64,000 nucleotides of DNA from Terricaulis silvestris. GTDB lineage: Bacteria; Pseudomonadota; Alphaproteobacteria; Caulobacterales; Aquidulcibacteraceae. The notes beneath the pieces are model-generated. The model had not been told where the DNA came from. It worked only from the letters and a program-made list of their open reading frames with translations, and did not search any database. The DNA lies in the NCBI RefSeq assembly GCF_009792355.1, contig NZ_CP047045.1, positions 2,816,501 through 2,880,500 of the forward strand, given 5' to 3'. Positions 36,937-45,330 of the stretch are shown here, piece after piece; positions within the stretch are counted from its first letter, which is position 1, and each line of letters opens with the position of its first letter. The translations under genes were made by a program, and so were the position numbers.

Positions 36937-37944
36937 ATGAGAAAAGACCACACCCTGCCGCGCGGCGAATTGCACCGATTGCAACACAAATCCGTCGTCT
37001 TGGAAGGCAATCCGCAAGGCGATCCAACCGCGCGCGAAATCCATGTCTGGACCCCGCCCGGCTGGACGCCGGACGAAACCTTGCCGCTGCTGGTGGACCT
37101 CACCGGGTATTGGGGCGCAGGCCCCGGGCATACCAACTGGAAAAATTACAGCGAGAACGTGCCGGAACGGCTCGATCGCCTCGTCGCCGAAGGCATGCCG
37201 CGCGTCGTCGCTGCCTTTCCGGATTGCTTCACCAAGCTCTACGGCAACCAGTATCTGAACAGCGCAGGCTCCGGCCGCTACGCTGACTACATTTGCGACG
37301 AAGTGGTCGCCACCGTCGAAAGCAAGTTCAAGTGCGGCGGCAAAGGCCGGCGCGGCGTGTTCGGCAAAAGCTCCGGCGGCTACGGCGCCGCGTGGCATGG
37401 CCTCAACCGCAGCGACTTCTGGGACGCCATTTCCATTAACAGCGGTGACATGGGCTTCGACGCGCTCTACCAGCCCACGCTCTACGATGACGTCGATCAG
37501 CTCCGGAAATTCGACTACTCGATCGAGAAATGGGTCCGCCACGTCGAGAGCCAGCCGAAGCTCAAAGACAAGGATCGCATGATCCTCATGGATTTCGCGC
37601 AAAGCGCCTTCTATGACCCCGATCCTTCGGCGTTTCGCTGCATGCAGCTCCCACTCGATCCGCGCACTGGCGAATTCATTCCCGAGCGCTGGAACAATTG
37701 GATGGCGCACGACCCTGTCGTGATGTTCGACACGCTCGGCGAAAACCTGCGCAAGCTGAAGCTGATCTACATGGACTGCGGCTGGTCAGATCAATTCCGC
37801 ATCCATTTCGGCATGCGGCGCTTTGCAAAAAAGCTCACCGCCGCCGGCATCGCGCACACCTACGAAGAATACGACGACGACCACAGCGACGTGGACTATC
37901 GCATGGATGTGTTCCTGCCGCTGATGGCGAAAGCGCTGAGTTAA
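36937..37944 (+). CDS. Alpha/beta-hydrolase-fold esterase (enterochelin esterase-like)
   Basis: The 335-aa protein belongs to the putative esterase D/enterochelin-esterase group. WTPPGWTPDETLPLLVDLTGYWG forms the core first strand, the nucleophile elbow is FGKSSGGYGAAW, and a late histidine lies in DDHSDVDYR. No signal peptide is evident, so it is probably cytoplasmic. Substrate unknown. It is divergent from argD. Its stop is followed after a few bases by the left palindromic module of the DUF559 cassette, whose first hairpin could also end this transcript. Confidence 0.85.
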   Translation: MRKDHTLPRGELHRLQHKSVVLEGNPQGDPTAREIHVWTPPGWTPDETLPLLVDLTGYWGAGPGHTNWKNYSENVPERLDRLVAEGMPRVVAAFPDCFTKLYGNQYLNSAGSGRYADYICDEVVATVESKFKCGGKGRRGVFGKSSGGYGAAWHGLNRSDFWDAISINSGDMGFDALYQPTLYDDVDQLRKFDYSIEKWVRHVESQPKLKDKDRMILMDFAQSAFYDPDPSAFRCMQLPLDPRTGEFIPERWNNWMAHDPVVMFDTLGENLRKLKLIYMDCGWSDQFRIHFGMRRFAKKLTAAGIAHTYEEYDDDHSDVDYRMDVFLPLMAKALS

Positions 37945-37949
37945 TCGTC

Positions 37950-37998
37950 CCCTCTCCCGCTGTGCGGGAGAGGGTGCCGCGAAGCGGCGGGTGAGGGC
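37950..37998 (+). repeat. Palindromic module, left copy, flanking the DUF559 gene
   Basis: A hairpin CCCTCTCCCGC-TGT-GCGGGAGAGGG (37950-37974) is followed by a second hairpin GCCGC-GAA-GCGGC and then GGGTGAGGG. The same module occurs in inverted orientation at 38370-38420. In form it resembles the intergenic REP-like palindromes of many proteobacteria. Confidence 0.85.
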
Positions 37999-38021
37999 GC
38001 GCGTAGAAATAGGAGACGGTT

Positions 38022-38369
38022 ATGCGCGATCCTAACGCTCACAAACGCGCCCGTGAGATGCGCAAAAATCCAAGCAGCGCCGAGGAGAAGCTGTGGTCGC
38101 TGCTGCGCGATCGTCGCCTGATCAAACGCAAGTTCAGACGTCAATATCCAATCGGTCCATGGGTTGCAGACTTTGCATGCCCAGCAATCCACCTCGCCAT
38201 CGAGGTCGATGGTCCATCCCACGACGACCCCGATCAACAGAAATGGGATGAGATGAAAGAAGAATACTTGCGCGCTTCGGGGTGGCAGTTACTGCGCATC
38301 AAGAACGCGGACATTTTTCAAGCATTCGGCGAAGTCGAAGCGCAGATCATTTGTGCGATCGGTGACTAG
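38022..38369 (+). CDS. DUF559 (Vsr-like endonuclease fold) protein
   Basis: The 115-aa protein is a single-domain DUF559 member. It opens with ARE(M)RKNPSSAEEKLW, typical of the family. The nuclease-like core follows: FRRQYPIGPWVADFACP and the acidic IEVDGPSHDD strand, then GWQLLRIKNADI. The domain shares the fold of very-short-patch-repair and restriction-type nucleases; activity has rarely been tested. ATG 38022 has GGAGACGG ahead. The gene fills the whole space between two inverted palindromic modules, so it looks like the cargo or agent of a small mobile or REP-associated unit. Confidence 0.9.
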   Translation: MRDPNAHKRAREMRKNPSSAEEKLWSLLRDRRLIKRKFRRQYPIGPWVADFACPAIHLAIEVDGPSHDDPDQQKWDEMKEEYLRASGWQLLRIKNADIFQAFGEVEAQIICAIGD

Positions 38370-38421
38370 GCCCTCACCCGGTCGCTTCGCGACCACCCTC
38401 TCCCGCGCAGCAGGAGAGGGT
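38370..38421 (-). repeat. Palindromic module, right copy (inverted)
   Basis: Read on the minus strand this is CCCTCTCCTGCTGCGCGGGA, then GAGGGTGGTCGCGAAGCGAC and CGGGTGAGGG. It is the left module with small changes. The second hairpin is GGTCGC-GAA-GCGACC here and GCCGC-GAA-GCGGC on the left, so both arms changed together and pairing is kept. It starts one base after the DUF559 stop codon. Confidence 0.85.
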
Positions 38422-38432
38422 TGAAGCAACGC

Positions 38433-39266
38433 TCAACTCCGCAGCCGATATCCACTCTTCAGCATCGCCCAGCACGCCCAGCACAGCGCCAGCGCTAGCG
38501 CACCGGACACCAGCGCGCCCATCAGCAGCGGCGCATCATGTGCGCCGATGAAGCCGTGGCGGAAGCCGTCGATCAGGAAGAACACCGGATTGTAGTGCGA
38601 GAAGGTGCGGAACGGTTCGGGCAGCGCGTCAGTTGAATAGAACGTGCCGGAGAGAAACGTCAGCGGCACGATGATGAAGTTGGTCACCGCCGCGAGGTGA
38701 TCGAATTTGTCGGCCCACACGCCGCCCAGCAAACCAATCGCGCCAAAGATCACCGACGCCACGATCGCATAATAGATCGCCCACAACGGTTCGGCCGGCA
38801 CGATGTTCGCCATCCACGCCACCGCAATCAGCGACGCGGCGCCCACCAAGATCCCGCGCGCCGCGGCGCCGACGATAAATGCAATCGTCAACTCAAGCGC
38901 ACTCAACGGCGGCATCAGAAAGTCGACCGAATTGCCCTGCACTTTCGCGATCACGATCGACGACGACGCATTTTGAAACGCATTCGAGATGATCGACATC
39001 ATCACGAGCCCCGCCGCGAGCCCGTCCGCGTAAGCCCGCGTGGTGCCTGGCCAATCGCCATCCCGCAGCACCAGCCCGAACACCATCATGAACAGCAGCG
39101 TCTGGATCAGCGGCGCGAACACCGTCTGCGCGCCGACCTTCAGAAAGCGCCGGACCTCCCGCCAGATCAGGGTTTGCAACCCCAACCAATTCACAGCTCC
39201 GTAGCGCCGCGATGTCAGCGGCGGCGTGGTCACGCGCGTGTCCATACCGAGAACAGAGCCTTTCAT
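38433..39266 (-). CDS. ABC-2 family transporter permease
   Basis: The 277-aa protein has six predicted membrane segments, for example TVFAPLIQTLLFMMVFGLVL and AIYYAIVASVIFGAIGLLGGV. It also has the family stretch FIIVPLTFLSGTFYSTDALPEPF. It resembles permeases of polysaccharide or drug exporters (NodJ/DrrB type), which need a separate ATPase. None is encoded beside it; the next gene upstream is gcrA in the other direction. ATG 39266 lacks a clear ribosome site; Met at 39245 is an alternative start. Confidence 0.85.
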   Translation of the reverse strand: MKGSVLGMDTRVTTPPLTSRRYGAVNWLGLQTLIWREVRRFLKVGAQTVFAPLIQTLLFMMVFGLVLRDGDWPGTTRAYADGLAAGLVMMSIISNAFQNASSSIVIAKVQGNSVDFLMPPLSALELTIAFIVGAAARGILVGAASLIAVAWMANIVPAEPLWAIYYAIVASVIFGAIGLLGGVWADKFDHLAAVTNFIIVPLTFLSGTFYSTDALPEPFRTFSHYNPVFFLIDGFRHGFIGAHDAPLLMGALVSGALALALCWACWAMLKSGYRLRS

Positions 39267-39399
39267 AAATTCTTAACGGTTGTGAGCGCCCGTTAACTAA
39301 GAGGAACGAGCTAAGGCCCGATCCTCACGACAGATAATGCGTTTCGGTCGGTTGATCACCCTCTGGAGAAGCAGTGAGTAAGTCAGCCAGTTTCGGGGA

Positions 39400-39418
39400 T
39401 TATCCACTGGATATAGTA
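39400..39418 (+). promoter_or_regulatory. DnaA-box-like site and -10 element upstream of gcrA
   Basis: TTATCCACT at 39400-39408 differs from the DnaA box consensus TTATCCACA at the last base. A TATAGT hexamer follows at 39413-39418, and gcrA starts about 100 bp later. In Caulobacter, DnaA activates gcrA transcription, so the placement makes sense. A TTGACA at 39446-39451 could belong to another promoter. The rest of the 255-bp gap shows no gene. Confidence 0.45.
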
Positions 39419-39521
39419 TTCCCCACCATCTTACGGCCCTATAAGTTGACATCTTCGTCAGAAAGGCGAGTAGTCAAGTCGTCCTGCCGAGAGGCAGGCC
39501 ATGGGCCAAGGGGGCTTGATC

Positions 39522-40028
39522 ATGGGTTGGACTGACGAGCGTGTTACGCTCCTTCGTAAGCTATGGGCCGAAGGCCTGAGCGCGAGCCAAATAGCTAAGC
39601 AACTAGGCGGGGTAACCCGCAACGCCGTAATCGGCAAAGTCCACAGGCTTGGACTTGCTGGCCGCGCGACACCGTCGCGTCCGGCCAAGCGTCCGGTCCG
39701 TACCGCGCGTCCGCGCGTGATGGGTCCGAGCGTTCCGCGCCTGCGGATGCCTTCGACGATGCCGACGGTGGTCATTCCGGATCTCGAACCGCTTAAGTTC
39801 GAGGATGGCAAGGCCGCCAACGTGCTCACGCTCAACGAGAGCATGTGCAAATTCCCGATCGGCGATCCGACCGACCCTGACTTCGCCTTCTGTGGGCGCG
39901 GTTCAAGCGGCGGCCCGTATTGCAGCGATCACGCACGGCTGGCCTACCAGCCGAGCCAAGCCAGAAAGCGGCGCACCGCCGGTGCGCCCGACGAGCTTCG
40001 TCGCATGCTACGCCTCGCGGCGATGTGA
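39522..40028 (+). CDS. gcrA: Cell cycle regulator GcrA
   Basis: The 168-aa protein matches GcrA. The N-terminal helix-turn-helix MGWTDERVTLLRKLW and QLGGVTRNAVIGKVHRLGL is the DNA- and sigma-factor-linked module. A basic Pro/Arg-rich linker follows, and the C-terminal conserved part has CKFPIGDPTDPDFAFCGR and YCSDHARLAYQP. In Caulobacter, GcrA acts with sigma-70 at promoters methylated by CcrM at GANTC. ATG 39522 fits the conserved MSW-type start with GGGGG ahead; the earlier ATG at 39501 is less likely. A strong terminator follows the gene. Confidence 0.96.
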   Translation: MGWTDERVTLLRKLWAEGLSASQIAKQLGGVTRNAVIGKVHRLGLAGRATPSRPAKRPVRTARPRVMGPSVPRLRMPSTMPTVVIPDLEPLKFEDGKAANVLTLNESMCKFPIGDPTDPDFAFCGRGSSGGPYCSDHARLAYQPSQARKRRTAGAPDELRRMLRLAAM

Positions 40029-40054
40029 TACGCGACCCCTCGTGACTGCAAAGA

Positions 40055-40087
40055 CGCCGCGGCGAATGGGCCGCGGCGTTTTTGTTT
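40055..40087 (+). terminator. Rho-independent terminator of gcrA
   Basis: An eight-pair stem CGCCGCGG/CCGCGGCG with an eight-base loop (CGAATGGG) is followed by TTTTTGTTT. It lies 27 bp after the gcrA stop, so the hemerythrin gene should have its own promoter in the next 110 bp. Confidence 0.9.
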
Positions 40088-40201
40088 GAGCCAACGGCGC
40101 GCGTGTACCTCCGAATTTGCGAGCCGCTTGCAACACCTGCCTGCGCGGAACTTCACGCCCGTTTGCGCTGTTACTCAGCGCAATCACGGGAGATTTTCAC
40201 G

Positions 40202-40717
40202 ATGGCCGCCACACAGACGCATTCCGAAACCAAACGCCGCACCTCGACGCGCAAAGCCGCGCCAGACGCGATCAAGCTGCTGAAGGACGATCACCGCCAG
40301 GTCGAGGAATGGTTCGAGGCGTTCGAGAAAACCAATAGCGGCTCAAAGAAACAAAAGCTCGCCGACGACATCTGTCTCGCGCTCAAGGTTCACACCCAGA
40401 TCGAAGAAGAGATATTCTACCCCGCGTGCCGCGAAGCCGGCCTGGAAGAGGATTTGATGGATGAAGCCGATGTTGAGCACGACGGCGCGAAAAAGCTGAT
40501 CGCCGAGATCGAAGCCGGCAAACCCGGCGACGACCACTGGGACGCGAAAGTCAAAGTGCTGTCCGAGATGATCAAGCACCACGTCAAGGAAGAAGAGCAA
40601 CGCGACGGCATGTTCGCTAAGGCGAAGAAGAAGGCCGATCTCGATCTCGATGCGCTCGGAGAAGAGATGCAGGCGCGCAAGGCAGACCTGATGAAGCAGA
40701 AAAAGAACGGCGGCTAG
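40202..40717 (+). CDS. Hemerythrin HHE-domain protein
   Basis: The 171-aa protein forms a four-helix HHE bundle for a di-iron centre. The ligand-bearing helices are LLKDDHRQVEEWF, VHTQIEEEIFYP, EADVEHDGAKKLI and IKHHVKEEEQ. N- and C-termini are charged, with a Lys-rich tail. Such proteins may sense or store oxygen or nitric oxide, or help iron-sulfur repair. ATG 40202 has GGGAG upstream; the open frame to 40082 covers the preceding terminator. The gene is followed by a bidirectional terminator. Confidence 0.92.
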   Translation: MAATQTHSETKRRTSTRKAAPDAIKLLKDDHRQVEEWFEAFEKTNSGSKKQKLADDICLALKVHTQIEEEIFYPACREAGLEEDLMDEADVEHDGAKKLIAEIEAGKPGDDHWDAKVKVLSEMIKHHVKEEEQRDGMFAKAKKKADLDLDALGEEMQARKADLMKQKKNGG

Positions 40718-40740
40718 GCCGGTTCGCTCACGCAAAACAA

Positions 40741-40775
40741 AACCGGCGGCCACAAGCCGCCGGTTTCACTTTTAG
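40741..40775. terminator. Bidirectional terminator
   Basis: A perfect ten-pair stem AACCGGCGGC/GCCGCCGGTT encloses CACAA. A-rich sequence on the left and TCACTTTT on the right give T-rich tails on both strands. It lies between the convergent hemerythrin and glycine-zipper lipoprotein genes. Confidence 0.8.
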
Positions 40776-40792
40776 GTCAGTACCGTCGCGCC

Positions 40793-41320
40793 TTAGGCTG
40801 GCGTCCACTGTCCAGCGCCGTTGCGGCAGAACGTTTCCGGCGGCAGCTGCTGGTTGCCATATTGCGGATCGTTGATCGTCGCGCGCACCGTACGGCATTC
40901 TCCGCCGTAGCCAGAAGCCTGTTGCGGGCTCGACACCGAAAGTGAGCGCGGCGCGCCTTGATCAGATTGCCAGCTTTCGTTCACTGGCCCGCCTGAGTTC
41001 AGCGACTGGTAGTAGGCGTTTTCGACACGCTGTTGCTCGCGCGCCGTCAGCCAACGGCAAACGCCGTACGTGCCGAGGCCGCCCGCGGCCGCGCCAAGCG
41101 CAGCGTTCTCACCGCGATTATCTTCATCGCCGATCAACGCACCCGCGACCGCGCCAACGCCAGCGCCAATCAGCGCGTTGCGCGTGCACTGTGAAAGCCG
41201 CGTACCGCCCGTGCCGCCGCCGCCGTAACCGCCCCCGCCAGAGCCGTAACCGCCAGTGCTTTCGCACGCGCCCAAAGTCAGGGCCGCCGCGAACACGGCG
41301 CACATCAATTGCATCTTCAT
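40793..41320 (-). CDS. Glycine-zipper lipoprotein
   Basis: The 175-aa protein has a lipoprotein signal, MKMQLMCAVFAAALTLGAC, and then a Gly/Tyr-rich stretch. A glycine zipper follows: ALIGAGVGAVAGALIGDEDN and ALGAAAGGLGTYGVC. This is the fold seen in envelope 2TM glycine-zipper proteins such as SlyB. The C-terminal region, with CRTVRATINDPQYGNQQLPPE and FCRNGAGQW, looks like the surface-antigen domain often paired with this zipper. It is probably an outer-membrane-linked structural lipoprotein. ATG 41320 has GGAG upstream. Confidence 0.85.
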   Translation of the reverse strand: MKMQLMCAVFAAALTLGACESTGGYGSGGGGYGGGGTGGTRLSQCTRNALIGAGVGAVAGALIGDEDNRGENAALGAAAGGLGTYGVCRWLTAREQQRVENAYYQSLNSGGPVNESWQSDQGAPRSLSVSSPQQASGYGGECRTVRATINDPQYGNQQLPPETFCRNGAGQWTPA

Positions 41321-41403
41321 CGTGACACTCCGTTCATGTCGCCCCAACGGGCGTTGTCCCCTGCGCTCTTAGCCACTCTAGCAGGTGCGAAGTGTGACCG
41401 CAG

Positions 41404-41709
41404 CTACTGCTGACGATCGCAAAGCGTTTCAGCCGCGCCGGCGCGGGTCCAGCGGGTCTGATCCATGCGCCCGCGCAGTTCCGCGCCTTGGTCGGCATAG
41501 CGATAGCCGGCGCTCGAAATCCGCGATGGCAGTGTCAGCGTGGTGTACCCTTCTTGTACGACAACCACCTGTTCGAGCGTGAAGGTCACTTGAAGCTCAG
41601 AGCCATCCTCGCACTCGAACCGCGCCACGATCGTTTCCGACGGCCCAGGAGGGCAAGGCGTCTGGCATGCCGCAAGAGCCAAGCAGATAAGTGCAATCGC
41701 AGCGCGCAT
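41404..41709 (-). CDS. MliC-like lysozyme-inhibitor lipoprotein
   Basis: The 101-aa protein starts with a lipoprotein signal, MRAAIALICLALAAC, with lipobox LAAC. The rest forms a small beta barrel like MliC/PliC: VARFECEDGSELQVTF, then SAGYRYADQGAELRGRMDQ and the tail GAAETLCD. The paired cysteines (FEC and ETLC) fit the family disulfide. MliC proteins block c-type lysozyme from the outer membrane. ATG 41709 follows GAGGAGA. It is divergent from the TIR-domain gene. Confidence 0.8.
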   Translation of the reverse strand: MRAAIALICLALAACQTPCPPGPSETIVARFECEDGSELQVTFTLEQVVVVQEGYTTLTLPSRISSAGYRYADQGAELRGRMDQTRWTRAGAAETLCDRQQ

Positions 41710-41835
41710 GGAAATCTCCTCAGCGGCTCTCTTACGCCATTTTGACGGTCCGATGAAAGCCCGCCTCTTACGCGGCTTTTTCTTGCCCCGCGTGTATCCC
41801 ACAGCCTAAGACACGCGCCTTGTCAGGGGGACGCG

Positions 41836-43542
41836 ATGTCAAACGGCTATCTGATTGCGGCGTCGGGCGACGTCAGCGCAGCGCATGAGATCGGTGAAGG
41901 CTTCGGCCTCGATGTCATTGACGCCGGCTCCGTCAGCGATGTGGAAGCGACGGCGACCGAATTCGCCAACGCGGCGAATGTCGGTTTGCTGCTGAGCATC
42001 GCCGCGGCGAGCGACGCAAGCTTCGTCGCACTGGTAGAAGCGCTCACGCACCGCGTTAATCGCGTGCAGCTGATCCTTGTTGAGGCGGAAGCGCACGCGG
42101 CGTTTCCGTCATTGCCCACGATGTGGCCAGCCATGTCGCTCGATGACGCCCGTGCACGCGCCAGCGCACTCGCGCTGCAACGCCAGGAAAGCGACGGCGC
42201 AACCGGTGGCGAACCGCCACACGCGCACCCGCTGCCGCCTACAGAAGCGCCGCCGATCCGTGAGCGACCTGAAGAACCCGCGGCTGACACGAGAGACGAA
42301 CCCGCAGCGGAAGAACCTGCTCTGGATGGCGCGCCGCTTGAGGATCATGTCGAGGCGCCCACCAGTGACGATGAAGCGCCGACAGACATTGGAGCAACGC
42401 CGGACGAACCGGTGCCATCAGAAGAATTACTCGGCGGCGCGGAACGCGAACGCGCGATCGACATCGAGGAGCGCGCCGAAGATTCCTTCGGTGCAGGCGC
42501 GCCCGAACCCGCGCCACAAGAGCAACCCGCGGACGAACCTGTCGCCGCCGCTCCGCCACCAGCCGCTAGCGCGCCAGAGCCGCCGCCTGCGGTCAGCGCG
42601 CCGGCGCCGCCACCACGTGTCGAACCGCCGGAAGCGCCACCACCTCAGCCTGCGCCTAAGCGCACTGAAGCACAGGACGGCGCACGCGCTGCGCCTGGTG
42701 CTGGCGCCGCCGCGCCAAGCGCGCCCGCTGACGCTACCGCGTTTGCACCAAAGAAGCTGCGTCGTGGCGAGGCCGAACTCGTGCGCATCGTCGTGCACCA
42801 GCCGAAAGATCTGAACGACGTCATCAAAGCGGCGAAGAAGATCGACCCTCGATCCGATCCCGCGCCTAGCGGCGTCAGCATCGGCGAAGTCGCCATTGGC
42901 GCCAGCATCGGCGTTGCGCTCGAAGTCAGAGGCGCTACGGCTGATGGCACAGTGCAGCGCCGCACTTGGACCGGCGATGCGATCGACTTCTCCTTCGTTG
43001 TCGAAGCCGACGCGAGCGTGAAGCAAGTCGTGCTGCTCGCGCGCGTATTCGTGAACGACGCGCAAATCGGCGTCCTCGCTTTCACCCGCAACGTCTCCGG
43101 TCCAGCCAAGAAGCCACACTCCGCCGGCGACCGTGTCCGCCTGAAACGCCACAAGCGCGTCTTCCTCTCCTATTCAAGCAAAGACCGCGAAACCGTCTCC
43201 CAAATCGCCACCGCCTACCAAATGGCCGGCGTCGAACACTTCTGGGATCGCGCGTCGCTCAAGTCCGGCGAAGAATGGCACCCACGCCTGCGCCGCGAGA
43301 TCGATCGCGCCGACTTGTTCCACCTGTGCTGGTCGAAGTCCGCCTCTGAATCCGAGTGGGTGCAGAAGGAAGCCGAGCACGCGCTGACACGCCGCAAGAA
43401 GAACAGTGGCAAGCCCGACATCACGGTGCAGATGCTCGATGGCCCACCCTGGGCGCCTCACTCGGCGGAACTCGACACCATCAATTTCGACGACTTTGTC
43501 CGCGCCGCTATCGTCGGCTATGCCCGCGGCGACGGCTCTTAA
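41836..43542 (+). CDS. TIR-domain protein with unknown N-terminal domain
   Basis: The 568-aa protein has three parts. Residues 1-115 form a compact alpha/beta-like domain that I do not recognise. Residues 120-305 are a Pro/Glu/Ala-rich, low-complexity linker. Residues 306-425 look like a beta sandwich that often precedes TIR in bacterial proteins. Residues 438-568 are a TIR domain: KRVFLSYSSKDRE opens it and SESEWVQKEAEHAL contains Glu512, at the place of the catalytic glutamate of NAD-cleaving TIRs such as SARM1. No signal peptide. No other known defence gene is adjacent. It could be a stand-alone immune NADase or a signalling adaptor. Confidence 0.85.
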   Translation: MSNGYLIAASGDVSAAHEIGEGFGLDVIDAGSVSDVEATATEFANAANVGLLLSIAAASDASFVALVEALTHRVNRVQLILVEAEAHAAFPSLPTMWPAMSLDDARARASALALQRQESDGATGGEPPHAHPLPPTEAPPIRERPEEPAADTRDEPAAEEPALDGAPLEDHVEAPTSDDEAPTDIGATPDEPVPSEELLGGAERERAIDIEERAEDSFGAGAPEPAPQEQPADEPVAAAPPPAASAPEPPPAVSAPAPPPRVEPPEAPPPQPAPKRTEAQDGARAAPGAGAAAPSAPADATAFAPKKLRRGEAELVRIVVHQPKDLNDVIKAAKKIDPRSDPAPSGVSIGEVAIGASIGVALEVRGATADGTVQRRTWTGDAIDFSFVVEADASVKQVVLLARVFVNDAQIGVLAFTRNVSGPAKKPHSAGDRVRLKRHKRVFLSYSSKDRETVSQIATAYQMAGVEHFWDRASLKSGEEWHPRLRREIDRADLFHLCWSKSASESEWVQKEAEHALTRRKKNSGKPDITVQMLDGPPWAPHSAELDTINFDDFVRAAIVGYARGDGS

Positions 43543-43584
43543 GCGCCGATGGGCGGAGCGACAAATGTGCTAGGAGCGGTCCTC

Positions 43585-45330
43585 ATGAGTGCACAACTCT
43601 CCGCGGCCCCGCTGCCGCCCGCGCCAGAATGGCATGGCGCCAGCGAAAGCCTCATCGTCGGCGCCGATCATCCTTGGATCACGCCCGCTGAAGCCAACGG
43701 CTTCACCGAGACGCCGAACTACGCCGAAACACGCGCGTGGATCGAACGCCTCGCCGCCGCATCGCCGATGATCCGCATCGAATCCTTCGGCCGCTCGCCG
43801 CAGGGACGCGAGCTTTTCGTCGTGTTCGCCACCGCCGACGGCGAAGACCTCGATCACGACAAACCGACGCTCTTTGTCCAAGCCGGCATCCACCCCGGCG
43901 AGATCGACGGCAAGGACGCAATGTTCATGCTACTGCGCGACATCGCCTTCGGCGAGAAGCGCGCGCTGCTCGATCGCGTCAATCTCGTCTTCGTGCCGAT
44001 CTTCAACGTCGACGGCCACGAGCGCGCCTCACCCTACAACCGTCCCAACCAGCGCGGCCCCAGCAACCAAGGCTGGCGCAACACCGCGCAGAACCTCAAT
44101 TTGAACCGCGACTACACCAAGCTCGACGCGCCCGAAACACGCGCCATGCTCGCGCTGCTGCAAAGCGTGCGCCCCGATCTCTACATTGATGTCCACGTCA
44201 CCGACGGCATGGATTACCAGTACGACATCACATACGGTTTCATGGGCCGCGATCGCTCGTACGCCGCCTCACCCCACATCGCACGCTGGCTCAACCAGCA
44301 CTTCCGCCCAGAAGTCGACGAAGCGCTCGATCGCAACGGCCACGTCCCCGCCGACCTCATCTTCGCCAACAACGACCGCGATCTCGCCGAAGGCCTCGCC
44401 GCCTTCACGTTCTCGCCGCGCTTCAGCCAATCCTACGGCGACATGGTCGGCATGCCGTCGGTGCTGATCGAGAACCACTCGCTGAAGCCGTACCGCCAGC
44501 GCGTGCTCGGAACCTACGTGTTGCTCGAAGAAAGCCTGCGCCTGCTCGCCCGCCACGGTGGATCGCTCCGAAGCGCCGTCGCTGCCGACGCGCGCGAACG
44601 CCCGCGCACGCTTCCCGTTGGCTGGACTCAAACAGAGGCGCCGATCTCACAACGCCCCTTTCTGCCAATCGAGCACGAAAGCTATCGCTCCACCGCCTCG
44701 GGCGCCGAAGAAACCCGCTGGATCGGCCGCAACGCCGCGCCAACGCGCATGCCGCAATACGGTCAGGAATCCACAATCACGCTCCAACGCCCGCGCGCCT
44801 ATTGGGTGCCGGCGACGAAGCAAGACGTGATCACCGTGCTGCGCCTTCACGGCATACAATTCGAAACCATCACCGAAGCGCGCACCGTCAACATCGAGCT
44901 GCTGCGCCTACCGCAGGCCCGCGCTGGCGTGGCGCCGGTCGAAGGCCGCACCCGCGTCACCGCCGGCGAGCCGGACCGGATCACACGCGAAGAATGGATG
45001 CCACCCGGCTCGATCCGCGTACCCACCGATCAACCACTCGGCGATCTCGCCATGATCCTGCTCGAACCGCAGAGCGAAGATTCCTTCTTCGCCTGGGGCT
45101 TCTTCAACGAGATACTGCAGCGCGTCGAATATCTCGAAGCCTACGCACTTGCGCCGATGGCCGACGAAATGCTGGCGAACGACGCAGCGCTCCGCGCCGA
45201 ATTCGAAGCAAAGCTCGCCACCGATCCCGCCTTCGCCGCCGATCCCGACGCGCGCCTCGCGTGGTTCTACGCCCGCTCGCCATACTACGACACGCGCTAT
45301 CAGCTCTATCCGGTCGGCATCGAACGCTGA
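43585..45330 (+). CDS. M14 family zinc carboxypeptidase-like protein
   Basis: The 581-aa protein is an M14 peptidase. The zinc ligands are in GIHPGEIDGKDAM (H-x-x-E), and the third histidine in LYIDVHVTDG. The substrate arginine region NLNLNRDYTK is also present. The C-terminal 250 residues are an extra domain. ATG 43585 has AGGAG eight bases before it, better than ATG 43549, which has none; the N-terminus MSAQLSAAPLPPAP is only weakly signal-like. Substrate unknown. The 3' end overlaps the convergent amine oxidase gene by 25 bp. Confidence 0.88.
   Translation: MSAQLSAAPLPPAPEWHGASESLIVGADHPWITPAEANGFTETPNYAETRAWIERLAAASPMIRIESFGRSPQGRELFVVFATADGEDLDHDKPTLFVQAGIHPGEIDGKDAMFMLLRDIAFGEKRALLDRVNLVFVPIFNVDGHERASPYNRPNQRGPSNQGWRNTAQNLNLNRDYTKLDAPETRAMLALLQSVRPDLYIDVHVTDGMDYQYDITYGFMGRDRSYAASPHIARWLNQHFRPEVDEALDRNGHVPADLIFANNDRDLAEGLAAFTFSPRFSQSYGDMVGMPSVLIENHSLKPYRQRVLGTYVLLEESLRLLARHGGSLRSAVAADARERPRTLPVGWTQTEAPISQRPFLPIEHESYRSTASGAEETRWIGRNAAPTRMPQYGQESTITLQRPRAYWVPATKQDVITVLRLHGIQFETITEARTVNIELLRLPQARAGVAPVEGRTRVTAGEPDRITREEWMPPGSIRVPTDQPLGDLAMILLEPQSEDSFFAWGFFNEILQRVEYLEAYALAPMADEMLANDAALRAEFEAKLATDPAFAADPDARLAWFYARSPYYDTRYQLYPVGIER

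Noticed and set aside
35681-36940. Long open frame (419 aa) antisense to argD
   Set aside because: The composition is unlike a protein, and argD on the other strand is certain. The same applies to frames antisense to the TolC-like gene (22074-23147) and the adaptor gene (25582-26631).
39273-39296. TTAACG...CGTTAA upstream of gcrA as a CtrA site
   Set aside because: The two TTAA halves are 16 bp apart, while the CtrA consensus needs seven. It is an inverted repeat of uncertain meaning.
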